Shown: positions 1-5,673 of the stretch, one piece after another | Layout of the letters: every line of letters starts with the position of its first letter | Position numbering within the stretch: the first letter of the stretch is position 1 | Assembly: GCA_030839105.1 (NCBI GenBank) | Contig: JAUZEI010000418.1 | Coordinates: 1-7,374 of the forward strand | DNA: 7,374 nt | Origin: Actinomycetota bacterium | GTDB lineage: Bacteria > Actinomycetota > Acidimicrobiia > IMCC26256 > PALSA-610 | Direction of reading: 5' to 3' | The notes under the pieces: model-generated | Told to the model about the DNA's origin: nothing | Databases searched by the model: none | The model's input: the letters and a program-made list of their open reading frames with translations, nothing else | Made by a program: the position numbers and the translations under genes

Positions 1-429
1 GCAGATTCGGTCGTGGCGCAATGTCGTAAGCGCCTCGTCGATGAGCGCGGCCGCGCCCTCGGTGGCGTATCCCCGTCCCCAGGCGGACGGGTCGAGCCGC
101 CAGCCCACCGATACCGGCGCCCGGGGCTCGGCGCCGATGGTCGGGACCGAGAGACCGATGATGCCGATGAGTCGACCACCATTGCGTTCACGGGCCGAGC
201 AGCCCCCGAACCCGTACGCACACCACAGTGCGTTCTGTCGCTCGAGGAATGCTTCGGTCTCGATGCTCGTCATGCCCCGCCCGTACGGGAACTCCCACGT
301 CTCGCGCTGCGCGAAGATGACCGTGAGCTCGTCGAGGTCGTCCGTGGTCAGCCGGCGCAGTGTCAGGCGGTGGGTCACCACGTCGCGCAGGCCCGCAGTG
401 ATCGGCGCACGAGGCTCGGCCGGTCGCAT
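1..429 (-). CDS. GNAT-family N-acetyltransferase (RimJ/RimL type), C-terminus cut by window start
   Basis: The reading frame starts at ATG 429-427 and runs off the window, giving 143 visible residues. It opens with the usual RimJ/RimL layout: a basic strand THRLTLRRLTTDDLDEL (residues 19-35), a long helix with a WCAYGFGG segment (69-76), and RLIGIIGLS (86-94). The acetyl-CoA signature follows, VGWRLDPSAWGRGYATEG (108-125), where WGRGYA is the family's Q/RxxGxG/A-type pyrophosphate loop. Such enzymes move an acetyl group from acetyl-CoA to an amine, often a protein N-terminus; the substrate here cannot be told. Perhaps 30-40 C-terminal residues are missing. The start codon shares one base with the stop of the upstream gene (TGATG) and has no visible Shine-Dalgarno, so translation is probably coupled. 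Family assignment is firm, substrate unknown. Confidence 0.87.
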   Translation of the reverse strand, partial: MRPAEPRAPITAGLRDVVTHRLTLRRLTTDDLDELTVIFAQRETWEFPYGRGMTSIETEAFLERQNALWCAYGFGGCSARERNGGRLIGIIGLSVPTIGAEPRAPVSVGWRLDPSAWGRGYATEGAAALIDEALTTLRHDRIC

Positions 430-1001
430 CAGAACGGAAGCGGCGGCGCCAGTGTCGGGCCGCACGCAGTGCCGATGAGCGCGCTCGCGTGGCCGAGAGC
501 GGTGAAGCCCTCGAGGACCTTGGACCCGGACAGGTACTCGCTCACCGATGTCGCCGCCAGGAGTTGCACGCGACCGAATTGCACGTCCTGCAGAACGGTG
601 CGCAGGTCTTGCGCCACCGGGCCGGGGACGTGGACAACGGCCGCGCGCAGTGCAGCGTCGAGATTCGCGAGTGGCTCCGAGAGCTGCTTCGAAAAGCGGG
701 CCCAGTCGGGGGACGGCGTGAACGCGTCGTGCCACGGTGCGGCGGCATCGGCGGCGGCGGCGGATGCAAGCCGTACGTAGGGGCACGCGGTCTGCGGGAT
801 CGGGATGGGCTCCACCGTCTCGAACGACCCGATGTTTCCGAATCCGGAGAACACGTCGCCGACCGAGTTGGCGCAGGCGGCCATTGCGAACCCGAAGCCG
901 GCGAACAGGGCGAGCCCCGCGGCGCCCACGGAGAGCAGGAACACCGCGCCCGAGCGCCGCGCGGTCCGGTCTCGCTCCAGCGTCGGCTCCGAATGCCGCA
1001 T
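429..1001 (-). CDS. Hypothetical protein with one N-terminal membrane segment, 190 aa
   Basis: I do not recognise this protein. A basic N-terminus (RDRTARRSG, residues 10-18) is followed by one hydrophobic stretch at about 18-42, then a mostly extracytoplasmic-looking Ala/Pro-rich domain with cysteines at 73 and 180. The hydrophobic stretch ends in AMAAC (C43), which is close to a lipobox but has Met at -3, so a lipoprotein is possible though not convincing. A signal-anchor or cleaved signal peptide fits equally well. The region at about 90-170 (FSKQLSEPLANLDAALRAAV and following) looks helical. Third codon positions are strongly G/C, supporting a real gene. The ATG at 1001 is the best start: the nearby upstream GTG and TTG are out of frame, and a weak GAGGTG lies about 13 bases upstream. 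It heads a two-gene unit with the GNAT gene, whose start overlaps its stop. Confidence 0.75.
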   Translation of the reverse strand: MRHSEPTLERDRTARRSGAVFLLSVGAAGLALFAGFGFAMAACANSVGDVFSGFGNIGSFETVEPIPIPQTACPYVRLASAAAADAAAPWHDAFTPSPDWARFSKQLSEPLANLDAALRAAVVHVPGPVAQDLRTVLQDVQFGRVQLLAATSVSEYLSGSKVLEGFTALGHASALIGTACGPTLAPPLPF

Positions 1002-1049
1002 GCGTCAATGGTGACACCTCGACCACCAGGATGCTCGGCGGCCCGCTCG

Positions 1050-1065
1050 CCCGGTTCGAATCGGG
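1050..1065. promoter_or_regulatory. 16-bp near-palindrome in the divergent intergenic region, candidate operator
   Basis: The sequence CCCGGTTCGAATCGGG is symmetric except for one G/T pair around the TTCGAA core. It sits near the middle of the 167-bp region between the divergently transcribed genes starting at 1001 (minus) and 1169 (plus), a usual place for a shared regulator site. Nothing else in 1002-1168 is clear: I see no convincing -35/-10 pair in either direction, only a smaller perfect palindrome GGTGACACC at 1010-1018 and a GC-rich dyad near 1080-1100. The operator role is inferred from position and symmetry alone. Confidence 0.25.
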
Positions 1066-1156
1066 TGCGACGGTGACTCCAGGGGCCCTCTGGGTCCCCC
1101 CGGGAATGAGAAGCCCGCTTCCACCGTTGCAGCGAGGCTCACTTTGAGTTCCCGTT

Positions 1157-1161
1157 GGAGG
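1157..1161 (+). promoter_or_regulatory. Shine-Dalgarno site that decides the TTG start at 1169
   Basis: GGAGG lies seven bases before TTG 1169-1171, an ideal spacing. It is the strongest ribosome binding site in the window. The nearby GTG codons at 1164 and 1174 are either closed at once by a stop or out of frame, so the TTG is the best start. Confidence 0.65.
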
Positions 1162-1168
1162 TCGTGCT

Positions 1169-1591
1169 TTGAGGTGCAGGCACTGCGGCGCAGAACTTGC
1201 GCCCGAGCGGGTCGAGCTGCGCTACGACTATTGCACTCGCGCCGAGTGCGTCAAGGCGTGTTTCGAGCCGCTCGCCGTCGTCTCGGTGGGGGTGAACAAG
1301 GCCTCGGATCAATATGTGCTGAAGCGTGACCTCGGCTGGACCGATCCGCAGCCCCGTCGAGCGGTGCGCGACGGAGGCGGCTGGTTGAGCGGACGGACGC
1401 CGCGGACTCCGCCGAAGACGGCCATGCCGCGCAGCAGTGCCGCGCGGGTCGCCGAGCTCGAGGCCCAGCTCGACTCCGACCTTGCGCGCGAGGACGATCC
1501 GGTGCGCCGCGCCAAGCTGGTGAACGACTTCAACGCCCGGCTGCGGCGGCTCGACATCCGGTATCGCCGCACCGCTCAGCGTCGAGCCTGA
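1169..1591 (+). CDS. Small zinc-ribbon-like hypothetical protein, 140 aa
   Basis: The protein begins at TTG behind a GGAGG site. Residues 3-6 form CRHC, followed by GAEL and then YDYCTRAEC with cysteines at 22, 27 and 31. CxxC plus C-x4-C suggests one bound zinc, with the pairs about 16 residues apart as in short zinc ribbons. A conserved-looking segment, VVSVGVNKASDQYVLKRDL (37-55), follows. A disordered Arg/Pro/Ser-rich linker runs from about 60 to 92, and a charged C-terminal helix from about 92 to 136 (RVAELEAQLDSDL and following) could form a coiled coil. I recall similar uncharacterised actinobacterial proteins but no function. It could bind nucleic acid or protein; this is a guess from the zinc motif and basic tail. 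It is the only plus-strand gene here, and its last 16 bases overlap the end of the convergent minus-strand frame. Confidence 0.78.
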   Translation: MRCRHCGAELAPERVELRYDYCTRAECVKACFEPLAVVSVGVNKASDQYVLKRDLGWTDPQPRRAVRDGGGWLSGRTPRTPPKTAMPRSSAARVAELEAQLDSDLAREDDPVRRAKLVNDFNARLRRLDIRYRRTAQRRA

Positions 1592-1601
1592 GGCTTGAGC
1601 G
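1573..1601. terminator. Hairpin at a convergent gene junction, possible bidirectional terminator
   Basis: AGCC (1585-1588) pairs with GGCT (1592-1595), leaving the TGA stop of the plus-strand gene as the loop. CGCTCA (1573-1578) pairs with TGAGCG (1596-1601), giving ten pairs with a six-base bulge on the 5' side. An alternative fold pairs TCGAGCC (1582-1588) with GGCTTGA (1592-1598). There is no U-tract on either strand, so this would be the U-less type sometimes proposed in actinobacteria, or a coincidence of a GC-rich coding end. Confidence 0.3.
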
Positions 1602-1771
1602 AACGCGAGCAGGCTGCGATGGCTCGGCTCTGGGTGGTGTGGTCGTCGACGAGCGCGCGGACGCACTGCTGCTGCAATCCGAGCAGCACGAGCGCGCGCC
1701 GCCCGACCCACCACGAACTCGACGCCGTACGCGGCCAGCCCGGCGGCCGCGTACGGCGACGTCGGCGACAC
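1576..1771 (-). pseudogene. Short reading frame apparently broken by a frameshift near 1693-1712 (about 64 aa if repaired)
   Basis: Directly after the TAG of the 1772-2488 gene, a frame opens at GTG 1771 and reads YAAAGLAAYGVEFVVG with almost every third base G or C (25 of 26 codons by hand count). From about 1692 that bias drops to about half. It reappears in the next frame, which reads LVLLGLQQQCVRALVDDHT and ends at TGA 1578-1576 (31 of 38 codons G/C at position three). Removing one base from the GC-repeat stretch around 1693-1705 joins the two into a 64-residue protein. The protein is unknown to me, with a helical, moderately hydrophobic middle. Alternatives are a separate 37-residue ORF starting at GTG 1689, or noncoding sequence. 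The GTG start has no Shine-Dalgarno and would depend on coupling to the gene before it. Whether the lesion is real decay or a sequencing error cannot be told here. Confidence 0.38.
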
Positions 1772-2488
1772 CTATCGCCACGCGGCGTACGGGCCGTGGT
1801 CGATGTCCTGCTCGGCGGTGCAGGAGAGGACTTCCAGCTCTGGATGTTCGACGAGCTCGTGCACCGCGGAAGGCGTGCCTGCGACGTAGGTCGAGTAGAT
1901 GTCGAGCTCGCTTGCCACGCACCAAGCGCGGTCCTCGGGCCACCACAAGGTTGCACTCTGGAACCAAGGTTCTGACCGGAACGCGGTAGCGGCTGACACC
2001 GGGCCGTGGAACAGCAGGCAGTCGCGATGTTCGAGCGCGACCCGAGGCGCGCCCTCACCAAGACGGTTGAGTACGGGCCATCCGTACCCTTCCCAGACGC
2101 AGAACCAACAGTGCTCCGGCGTGGTGGTGTGACGAGCGAGGACCGCGGCCACTGCCGCACATTCGCTCGGACGCAACGATCCCCGGTCGGGCTCGTACCA
2201 CGGCTCCGGAGGCGACGGGTGCGCCGCGTCGCCGTGCCAGTCGATCAATTCGGCGAACTGCGTCTCTCCTCGTAGGTGCCGACCCCTCGCCGCGGCGATG
2301 TCAGTCCACCGGATGTCGTCGGCACCCTTCCGTGGACGGTGGAGCACGCGGGCATGCGCGAAATACCGAGCCGGAACGAGCGTCGAGACATGGTGAATCC
2401 CGAGATCCCAAGGTCGTAACGCGGCACGGACCCAGTCGGCTGCTTCCACCGAGTCGCACAGCGTCAGTCCGGCGAAACCATCAACCAC
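1772..2488 (-). CDS. Conserved-looking actinobacterial hypothetical protein, 238 aa
   Basis: Start is GTG 2488-2486; an in-frame TAG lies nine bases upstream, so no longer version is possible. No membrane segment or signal peptide is visible, so it is probably cytoplasmic. Recognisable blocks are HTTTPEHCWFCVWEGYGWP (residues about 119-137), HRDCLLFHGPV (about 153-163) and LWWPEDRAWCVASELDIYS (about 180-198). The protein is rich in Trp and aromatic residues. From memory, uncharacterised actinobacterial proteins carry the same WEG and WPEDRAWCVA-type blocks, but I know no function and no catalytic motif is evident. It lies 14 bp after the dioxygenase gene and is probably co-transcribed with the sugar-modification cluster. 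Its role there could be incidental, as proteins of this type also occur elsewhere. The end at TAG 1774-1772 is followed in frame by more open sequence (see the broken frame at 1576-1771). Confidence 0.82.
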   Translation of the reverse strand: MVDGFAGLTLCDSVEAADWVRAALRPWDLGIHHVSTLVPARYFAHARVLHRPRKGADDIRWTDIAAARGRHLRGETQFAELIDWHGDAAHPSPPEPWYEPDRGSLRPSECAAVAAVLARHTTTPEHCWFCVWEGYGWPVLNRLGEGAPRVALEHRDCLLFHGPVSAATAFRSEPWFQSATLWWPEDRAWCVASELDIYSTYVAGTPSAVHELVEHPELEVLSCTAEQDIDHGPYAAWR

Positions 2489-2502
2489 GACGCACTACGG
2501 CT

Positions 2503-3252
2503 TCATCCGCTGCGGCTCCCGCGCGGACCGGGCGATGGTGCCCGCGGGTTCCTCGAGTCTCGGTCCTGTCCGCGAACCAATTGGAGCCCGTAGCCGGGGA
2601 CCGATGGCGCCAACGTCTTCACGGCGACGGTCACGTCGGGAGTGGTGTACCGAACTGACAGCGCCGTCCGACGTCGGCCCGACGTGTTCGCCGTCGACGA
2701 GTGCAGGAGCCACGTGTCGAACAGGAAGAACTCGCCCGGTTCCAACTCGATGGGCACCGCCGCCGACGCGTCGACGTGATCGGGATCGGCCTGCTGGCCG
2801 AAGCGGGCCGTCGGTGACGTGCGCATGTGGGGCAACGGCCGAAGGTGCGAGCCGGGGATCACTTGCACACAGGCGTTGTCGCGCTCCGCTCGGTCGATCG
2901 CGATCCATGCCGAGACCGACACGAGGGGCTCGAGGTTCCAGTACACACCGTCCTGGTGCCACGGGATCGGCGGATCGTCGTCGCGCTTGTGGAACACGCG
3001 CGAGTGCCAAACCAGGAGGTCGGGACCGAGTATCGATGCCACCCTCTCGACGATCTGGGGATGCGCGCAGAGGTCGTAGATCGTGGGGTTGTCGAGGTGG
3101 CGGTGCACGTCGGGGTGGTCGGCGAGGACCGGCTCCGCCAGGCACGCGTCGATGCGCTCGCGGACGCCATCCATGTCGCGGACCGAGCCGACCCGGGCGC
3201 CTCGGTGGAACCCCTCCCGTCGGTACGCCGCCAACTCGTCGTCACGAAGCAC
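2503..3252 (-). CDS. Phytanoyl-CoA dioxygenase (PhyH) family Fe(II)/2-oxoglutarate oxygenase, 249 aa
   Basis: This is a non-haem iron oxygenase of the PhyH family; members hydroxylate small molecules using O2 and 2-oxoglutarate. The iron triad is visible: H99 and D101 in PWHQDGVYW, and the distal H184 in FDTWLLHSS. R195 in RRRTALSVRY is well placed to bind the 2-oxoglutarate carboxylate. CVQVIPGSH (128-136) and ELEPGEFFLFD (169-179) are typical core strands. Because the HxD aspartate is present, it should hydroxylate rather than halogenate. The start GTG 3252 precedes LRDDELAAYRREGF, a normal PhyH N-terminus, 37 bp after the oxidoreductase stop; no Shine-Dalgarno is seen. The last roughly 20 residues (RNPRAPSPGPRGSRSG) look like out-of-frame GC-rich sequence. 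Another frame in the same DNA reads RLEEPAGTIARSAREPQ with better third-position G/C and stops at 2495, so a one-base error near 2550-2575 is possible. Substrate unknown; the neighbours suggest a sugar or glycosylated compound. Confidence 0.88.
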   Translation of the reverse strand: MLRDDELAAYRREGFHRGARVGSVRDMDGVRERIDACLAEPVLADHPDVHRHLDNPTIYDLCAHPQIVERVASILGPDLLVWHSRVFHKRDDDPPIPWHQDGVYWNLEPLVSVSAWIAIDRAERDNACVQVIPGSHLRPLPHMRTSPTARFGQQADPDHVDASAAVPIELEPGEFFLFDTWLLHSSTANTSGRRRTALSVRYTTPDVTVAVKTLAPSVPGYGLQLVRGQDRDSRNPRAPSPGPRGSRSG

Positions 3253-3289
3253 GCTGCAATGATCACACGGCGACCGCGGGCGCGCCCCG

Positions 3290-4522
3290 TCAGACCTCGG
3301 CGACCGCGCGAGCGAGACGCTCGGCCAGCGTCGGCGCCACGGAGTACTTGCCGGTGTCGACGGAGAAATACGAGCCGAGCCGGCTGATGCCCAGTCGGTC
3401 CCGGCGGTGGACCGCGGCAACGGGATCGTCGAGCAAGCCACCGCCCTGCGAGTACACCCAGCCGCCTTGGACGCGAACGTCGGCGGCGGCACGCTCGATG
3501 TCGCGCACCCAGGGCAGGACATGGCCCAGCGTCGCAAACACCTCCGTGGCGATGCGCTCCCTTTCGCCGTCGTTCAGAGCCGGGACGGGCGGTGGGTCGA
3601 CGGCCTCGGCGCGGGCGAGCAGCCCAGTCGGGTACCACGAGAGGTAGAAGTCGCGTTCGCCGTAGCTCTTCACGTCGCCGAACGGTCCGACCGCCAACAC
3701 CGCGCTCCGCGGCTCCAGCGCCGTCGCGGTGCGCACGAACAGCGACACCCGGTACCGGTGGTGCTCGGCCGAGTCGGGGCGGTGACCGACCGTACGGTCG
3801 ACGCGCGGCCGCCCTTCCCACAGCGCATTCACGACGACGTCGAAGGGCCCATCCTCGTCGTGCGCGTCGCCGTCACGCCCGTTCGTGGTGTGCACGCGCC
3901 ACCGGTCGCGTTGCTCGCCGAGGGACGCGACGCCGGTGACGTGCCGGCCCGGGCGGAGCTCGATGAGGGGCTCGCCGTCGAGCGCGTCGACGAACGCGTC
4001 CGCGACGCGGTTGGTGTCGACGGAGCGCTCCGGTACGCGGAAGCCGGCGACGACGACGGACGGGTCGGCGAGGTCGAAGAGTTCAGCCGGGGAAAGACGT
4101 TCGACACGCGTGCGTGATGCGTCCGTGAGATACCGGTGCGCCTCCGGGTGCGAGCGCACGAGCTCGGAGACCGCGGCGAAGTAACGCGCCGCCGCCTCCG
4201 GTGCTGTCACGGAGTCGCGATGCACGAGGTAGAGGTCGTCGCCCGGCGTCGTGACCGGACCGAGCGCGATCGCGGTGAGCGTCTCGACCTGGTCCTTGAA
4301 GTCGAGGCCGCCGGGCAGCACCGCGCGCGCGGTGCCGAGGGTCGGGTCGGCGGCGTACAGGAACCCGAGGTGAATCTTGCCCTCGTTCCACCGGCTGGCA
4401 CCGCGGAACGGCGCGTTCTCGTGATCGAACACAGTGACCGGCACACCGAGGCGCGCCAGGTGTAGTGCGGTGGAGCTACCCATGATCCCGGCGCCGAGCA
4501 CCGCGACGCGGCGTCGCGTCAC
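3290..4522 (-). CDS. FAD-dependent oxidoreductase, DAO/glycine-oxidase-like fold, 410 aa
   Basis: The N-terminus RRVAVLGAGIMGSSTALHLA (residues 4-23) holds the GxGxxG dinucleotide loop (10-15). D33 ends the second strand, where the FAD ribose contact normally sits. SRWNEGKIHLGF (43-54) is a distinctive block I associate, from memory, with FAD oxidoreductases in surface-polysaccharide clusters. The C-terminus, SYFSVDTGKYSVAPTLAE, matches the second FAD-contact region of DAO-fold proteins. The family oxidises CH-NH or CH-OH groups; the substrate here is not identifiable. The start GTG 4522 overlaps the glycosyltransferase stop as GTGA, which fixes it and implies coupled translation. A start 90 bases upstream would add only an Arg-rich tract that is really the other gene read out of frame. 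Length suits the family. The enzyme lies between the glycosyltransferase and the dioxygenase in one transcript, so it probably acts on the same sugar or acceptor. Confidence 0.88.
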   Translation of the reverse strand: MTRRRVAVLGAGIMGSSTALHLARLGVPVTVFDHENAPFRGASRWNEGKIHLGFLYAADPTLGTARAVLPGGLDFKDQVETLTAIALGPVTTPGDDLYLVHRDSVTAPEAAARYFAAVSELVRSHPEAHRYLTDASRTRVERLSPAELFDLADPSVVVAGFRVPERSVDTNRVADAFVDALDGEPLIELRPGRHVTGVASLGEQRDRWRVHTTNGRDGDAHDEDGPFDVVVNALWEGRPRVDRTVGHRPDSAEHHRYRVSLFVRTATALEPRSAVLAVGPFGDVKSYGERDFYLSWYPTGLLARAEAVDPPPVPALNDGERERIATEVFATLGHVLPWVRDIERAAADVRVQGGWVYSQGGGLLDDPVAAVHRRDRLGISRLGSYFSVDTGKYSVAPTLAERLARAVAEV

Positions 4523-5673
4523 GCCGGGTGTAGCGCGCGCGCTCGACGGCGCGCCGCCTCGGCGTCCGCGGCGCGGCCCGCGTCGCGGTACGCGTCGGCG
4601 AGGCATAGCCACGCCTCGCCGTTGGCCGGGTGCCGGCCGGTGAACGCGTCGAGGGCGGCCACGGCCTGCGCGTGGTCCCCGACGTGGAGCGCATGTGCCG
4701 CTGTGTCGCGCAAAAGGCGGTCATAGCCGTTCTCGACCCACGTTCGCAGCGCCGCCGGCAGCGTCTGCAGGGCGGCCGGAACGGTCATGCCGGCGAAGGC
4801 AGGGAGCAGCCGTTCCGGTGGGCTCACCGTCGGAGCATCATGGGCGCGTTCGGCGTCCCGCATCCGGGCCGTCAGGTTCACGAACAAAGCGAACATCAGC
4901 ACCGCTCGCTCGTCGGGGGATGGGCGCAGTCCGTCGATCACCCCGAGCGCGTACTCGGCGTTCACGCGATGGCCGTCGACGACTTCGTCGAAGCCGAGTG
5001 AGCGCCAGCTGTCGGTGAGGCCGCCATCGCGCTTGTCCCATCGCCGGTAGAGCGTCTCCGGCACTCGCAGCGCGGGCCCGAGGGCGACCAGCTTGATCAA
5101 GAACGCTTCGTTGGCCCAAACGCCGGTATTCGAGCCGGTCGGCATGCGCAGGCCGTCGTCGAGCACGGTCCGGCGCAACATGCTGCGAAGGAGTGAGCCG
5201 CGATCGGGCGCGGCCAGGAACGTGACCATGCGTTCGGCCGCCGTCCCCTCGTACTGGCGGCCGGGGTTGACCCAGTCGCTGCCGCCGAAATGACCCATGT
5301 CGCAGTGGGCGCTCGCCGCGTCCGGTCGCTCCCGGAGCGAACCGACGAGCCGCTCTGTGTACGTGGGCTCGATGATGTCGTCGTGGAAATAGAGGAACGC
5401 AAACTCGGAGTCCACGTGGTCGAGCAGGAAGTTGACGTTCCTCGTCCAACCGAGTCGTTCGCGGTGGGCGTGGACCTCCACTCGGCGGTCGGCACGCGCG
5501 TGGGTATTGCAGATCTCCTCGGTACCGTCATCGGAGAGGTCGATCGATACGACGATCCGCAACGCGTCCTCGGTCTGCTCGCGGGCGCACCGCAGTGTTC
5601 GATCGATGAAGTCCGCCGCCCGCCACGCCGGGATGCACACCGAGACTTCAGCTGTCGCGCCCGGCCGCATCAC
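4519..5673 (-). CDS. Family 2 glycosyltransferase with C-terminal TPR-like tail, 384 aa
   Basis: VSVCIPAWRAADFIDRTL (residues 10-27) is the first strand and helix of a GT-A fold, followed by VVSIDLSDDGTEEI (41-54). FLYFHDDIIEP (93-103) carries the D98-D99 acid pair in the DxD position that holds the metal and nucleotide-sugar. RLGWTRNVNFLLD (73-85) is the usual nucleotide-binding stretch. It should move a sugar from a nucleotide donor to an acceptor in the cytoplasm; neither partner can be named. Residues about 324-384 (ALHVGDHAQAVAALDAFTGR and following, then AWLCLADAYRDAGRAADAEA) form one and a half TPR-like helical repeats, an unusual tail that may dock a partner. No membrane helices are seen. 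The start is GTG 5673, directly after the ketoisomerase stop, or ATG 5670; neither has a clear Shine-Dalgarno. The stop overlaps the next gene by four bases. Confidence 0.9.
   Translation of the reverse strand: MMRPGATAEVSVCIPAWRAADFIDRTLRCAREQTEDALRIVVSIDLSDDGTEEICNTHARADRRVEVHAHRERLGWTRNVNFLLDHVDSEFAFLYFHDDIIEPTYTERLVGSLRERPDAASAHCDMGHFGGSDWVNPGRQYEGTAAERMVTFLAAPDRGSLLRSMLRRTVLDDGLRMPTGSNTGVWANEAFLIKLVALGPALRVPETLYRRWDKRDGGLTDSWRSLGFDEVVDGHRVNAEYALGVIDGLRPSPDERAVLMFALFVNLTARMRDAERAHDAPTVSPPERLLPAFAGMTVPAALQTLPAALRTWVENGYDRLLRDTAAHALHVGDHAQAVAALDAFTGRHPANGEAWLCLADAYRDAGRAADAEAARRRARALHPA

Noticed and set aside
1050..1081. GGTTCGAAT followed by a CCA resembles the T-arm and 3' end of a tRNA.
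   Set aside because: The five-pair T-stem has a mismatch, the CCA is five bases too far away, and no matching acceptor, D-arm or anticodon arm lies upstream.
1772..1774. Readthrough of TAG joining the 238-aa protein to the in-frame open stretch that follows.
   Set aside because: Without a frameshift the extension soon loses coding bias and becomes Arg-rich; there is no recoding signal, and a separate broken short gene explains the signal better.
2503..3252. The PhyH-type enzyme as a halogenase of the SyrB2 type.
   Set aside because: Halogenases replace the HxD aspartate with Ala or Gly; here H99-Q-D101 is intact, so hydroxylation is expected.
3278..3287. Perfect palindrome GGGCGCGCCC just after the oxidoreductase stop, considered as a terminator.
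   Set aside because: It can form only about three pairs with a four-base loop, has no U-tract, and lies inside a closely spaced operon.
2535..3647. A long plus-strand open frame opposite the dioxygenase and oxidoreductase.
   Set aside because: Its translation is Arg/Ser/Pro-rich without domains, while the opposite strand encodes clear enzymes; it is a by-product of high G+C.
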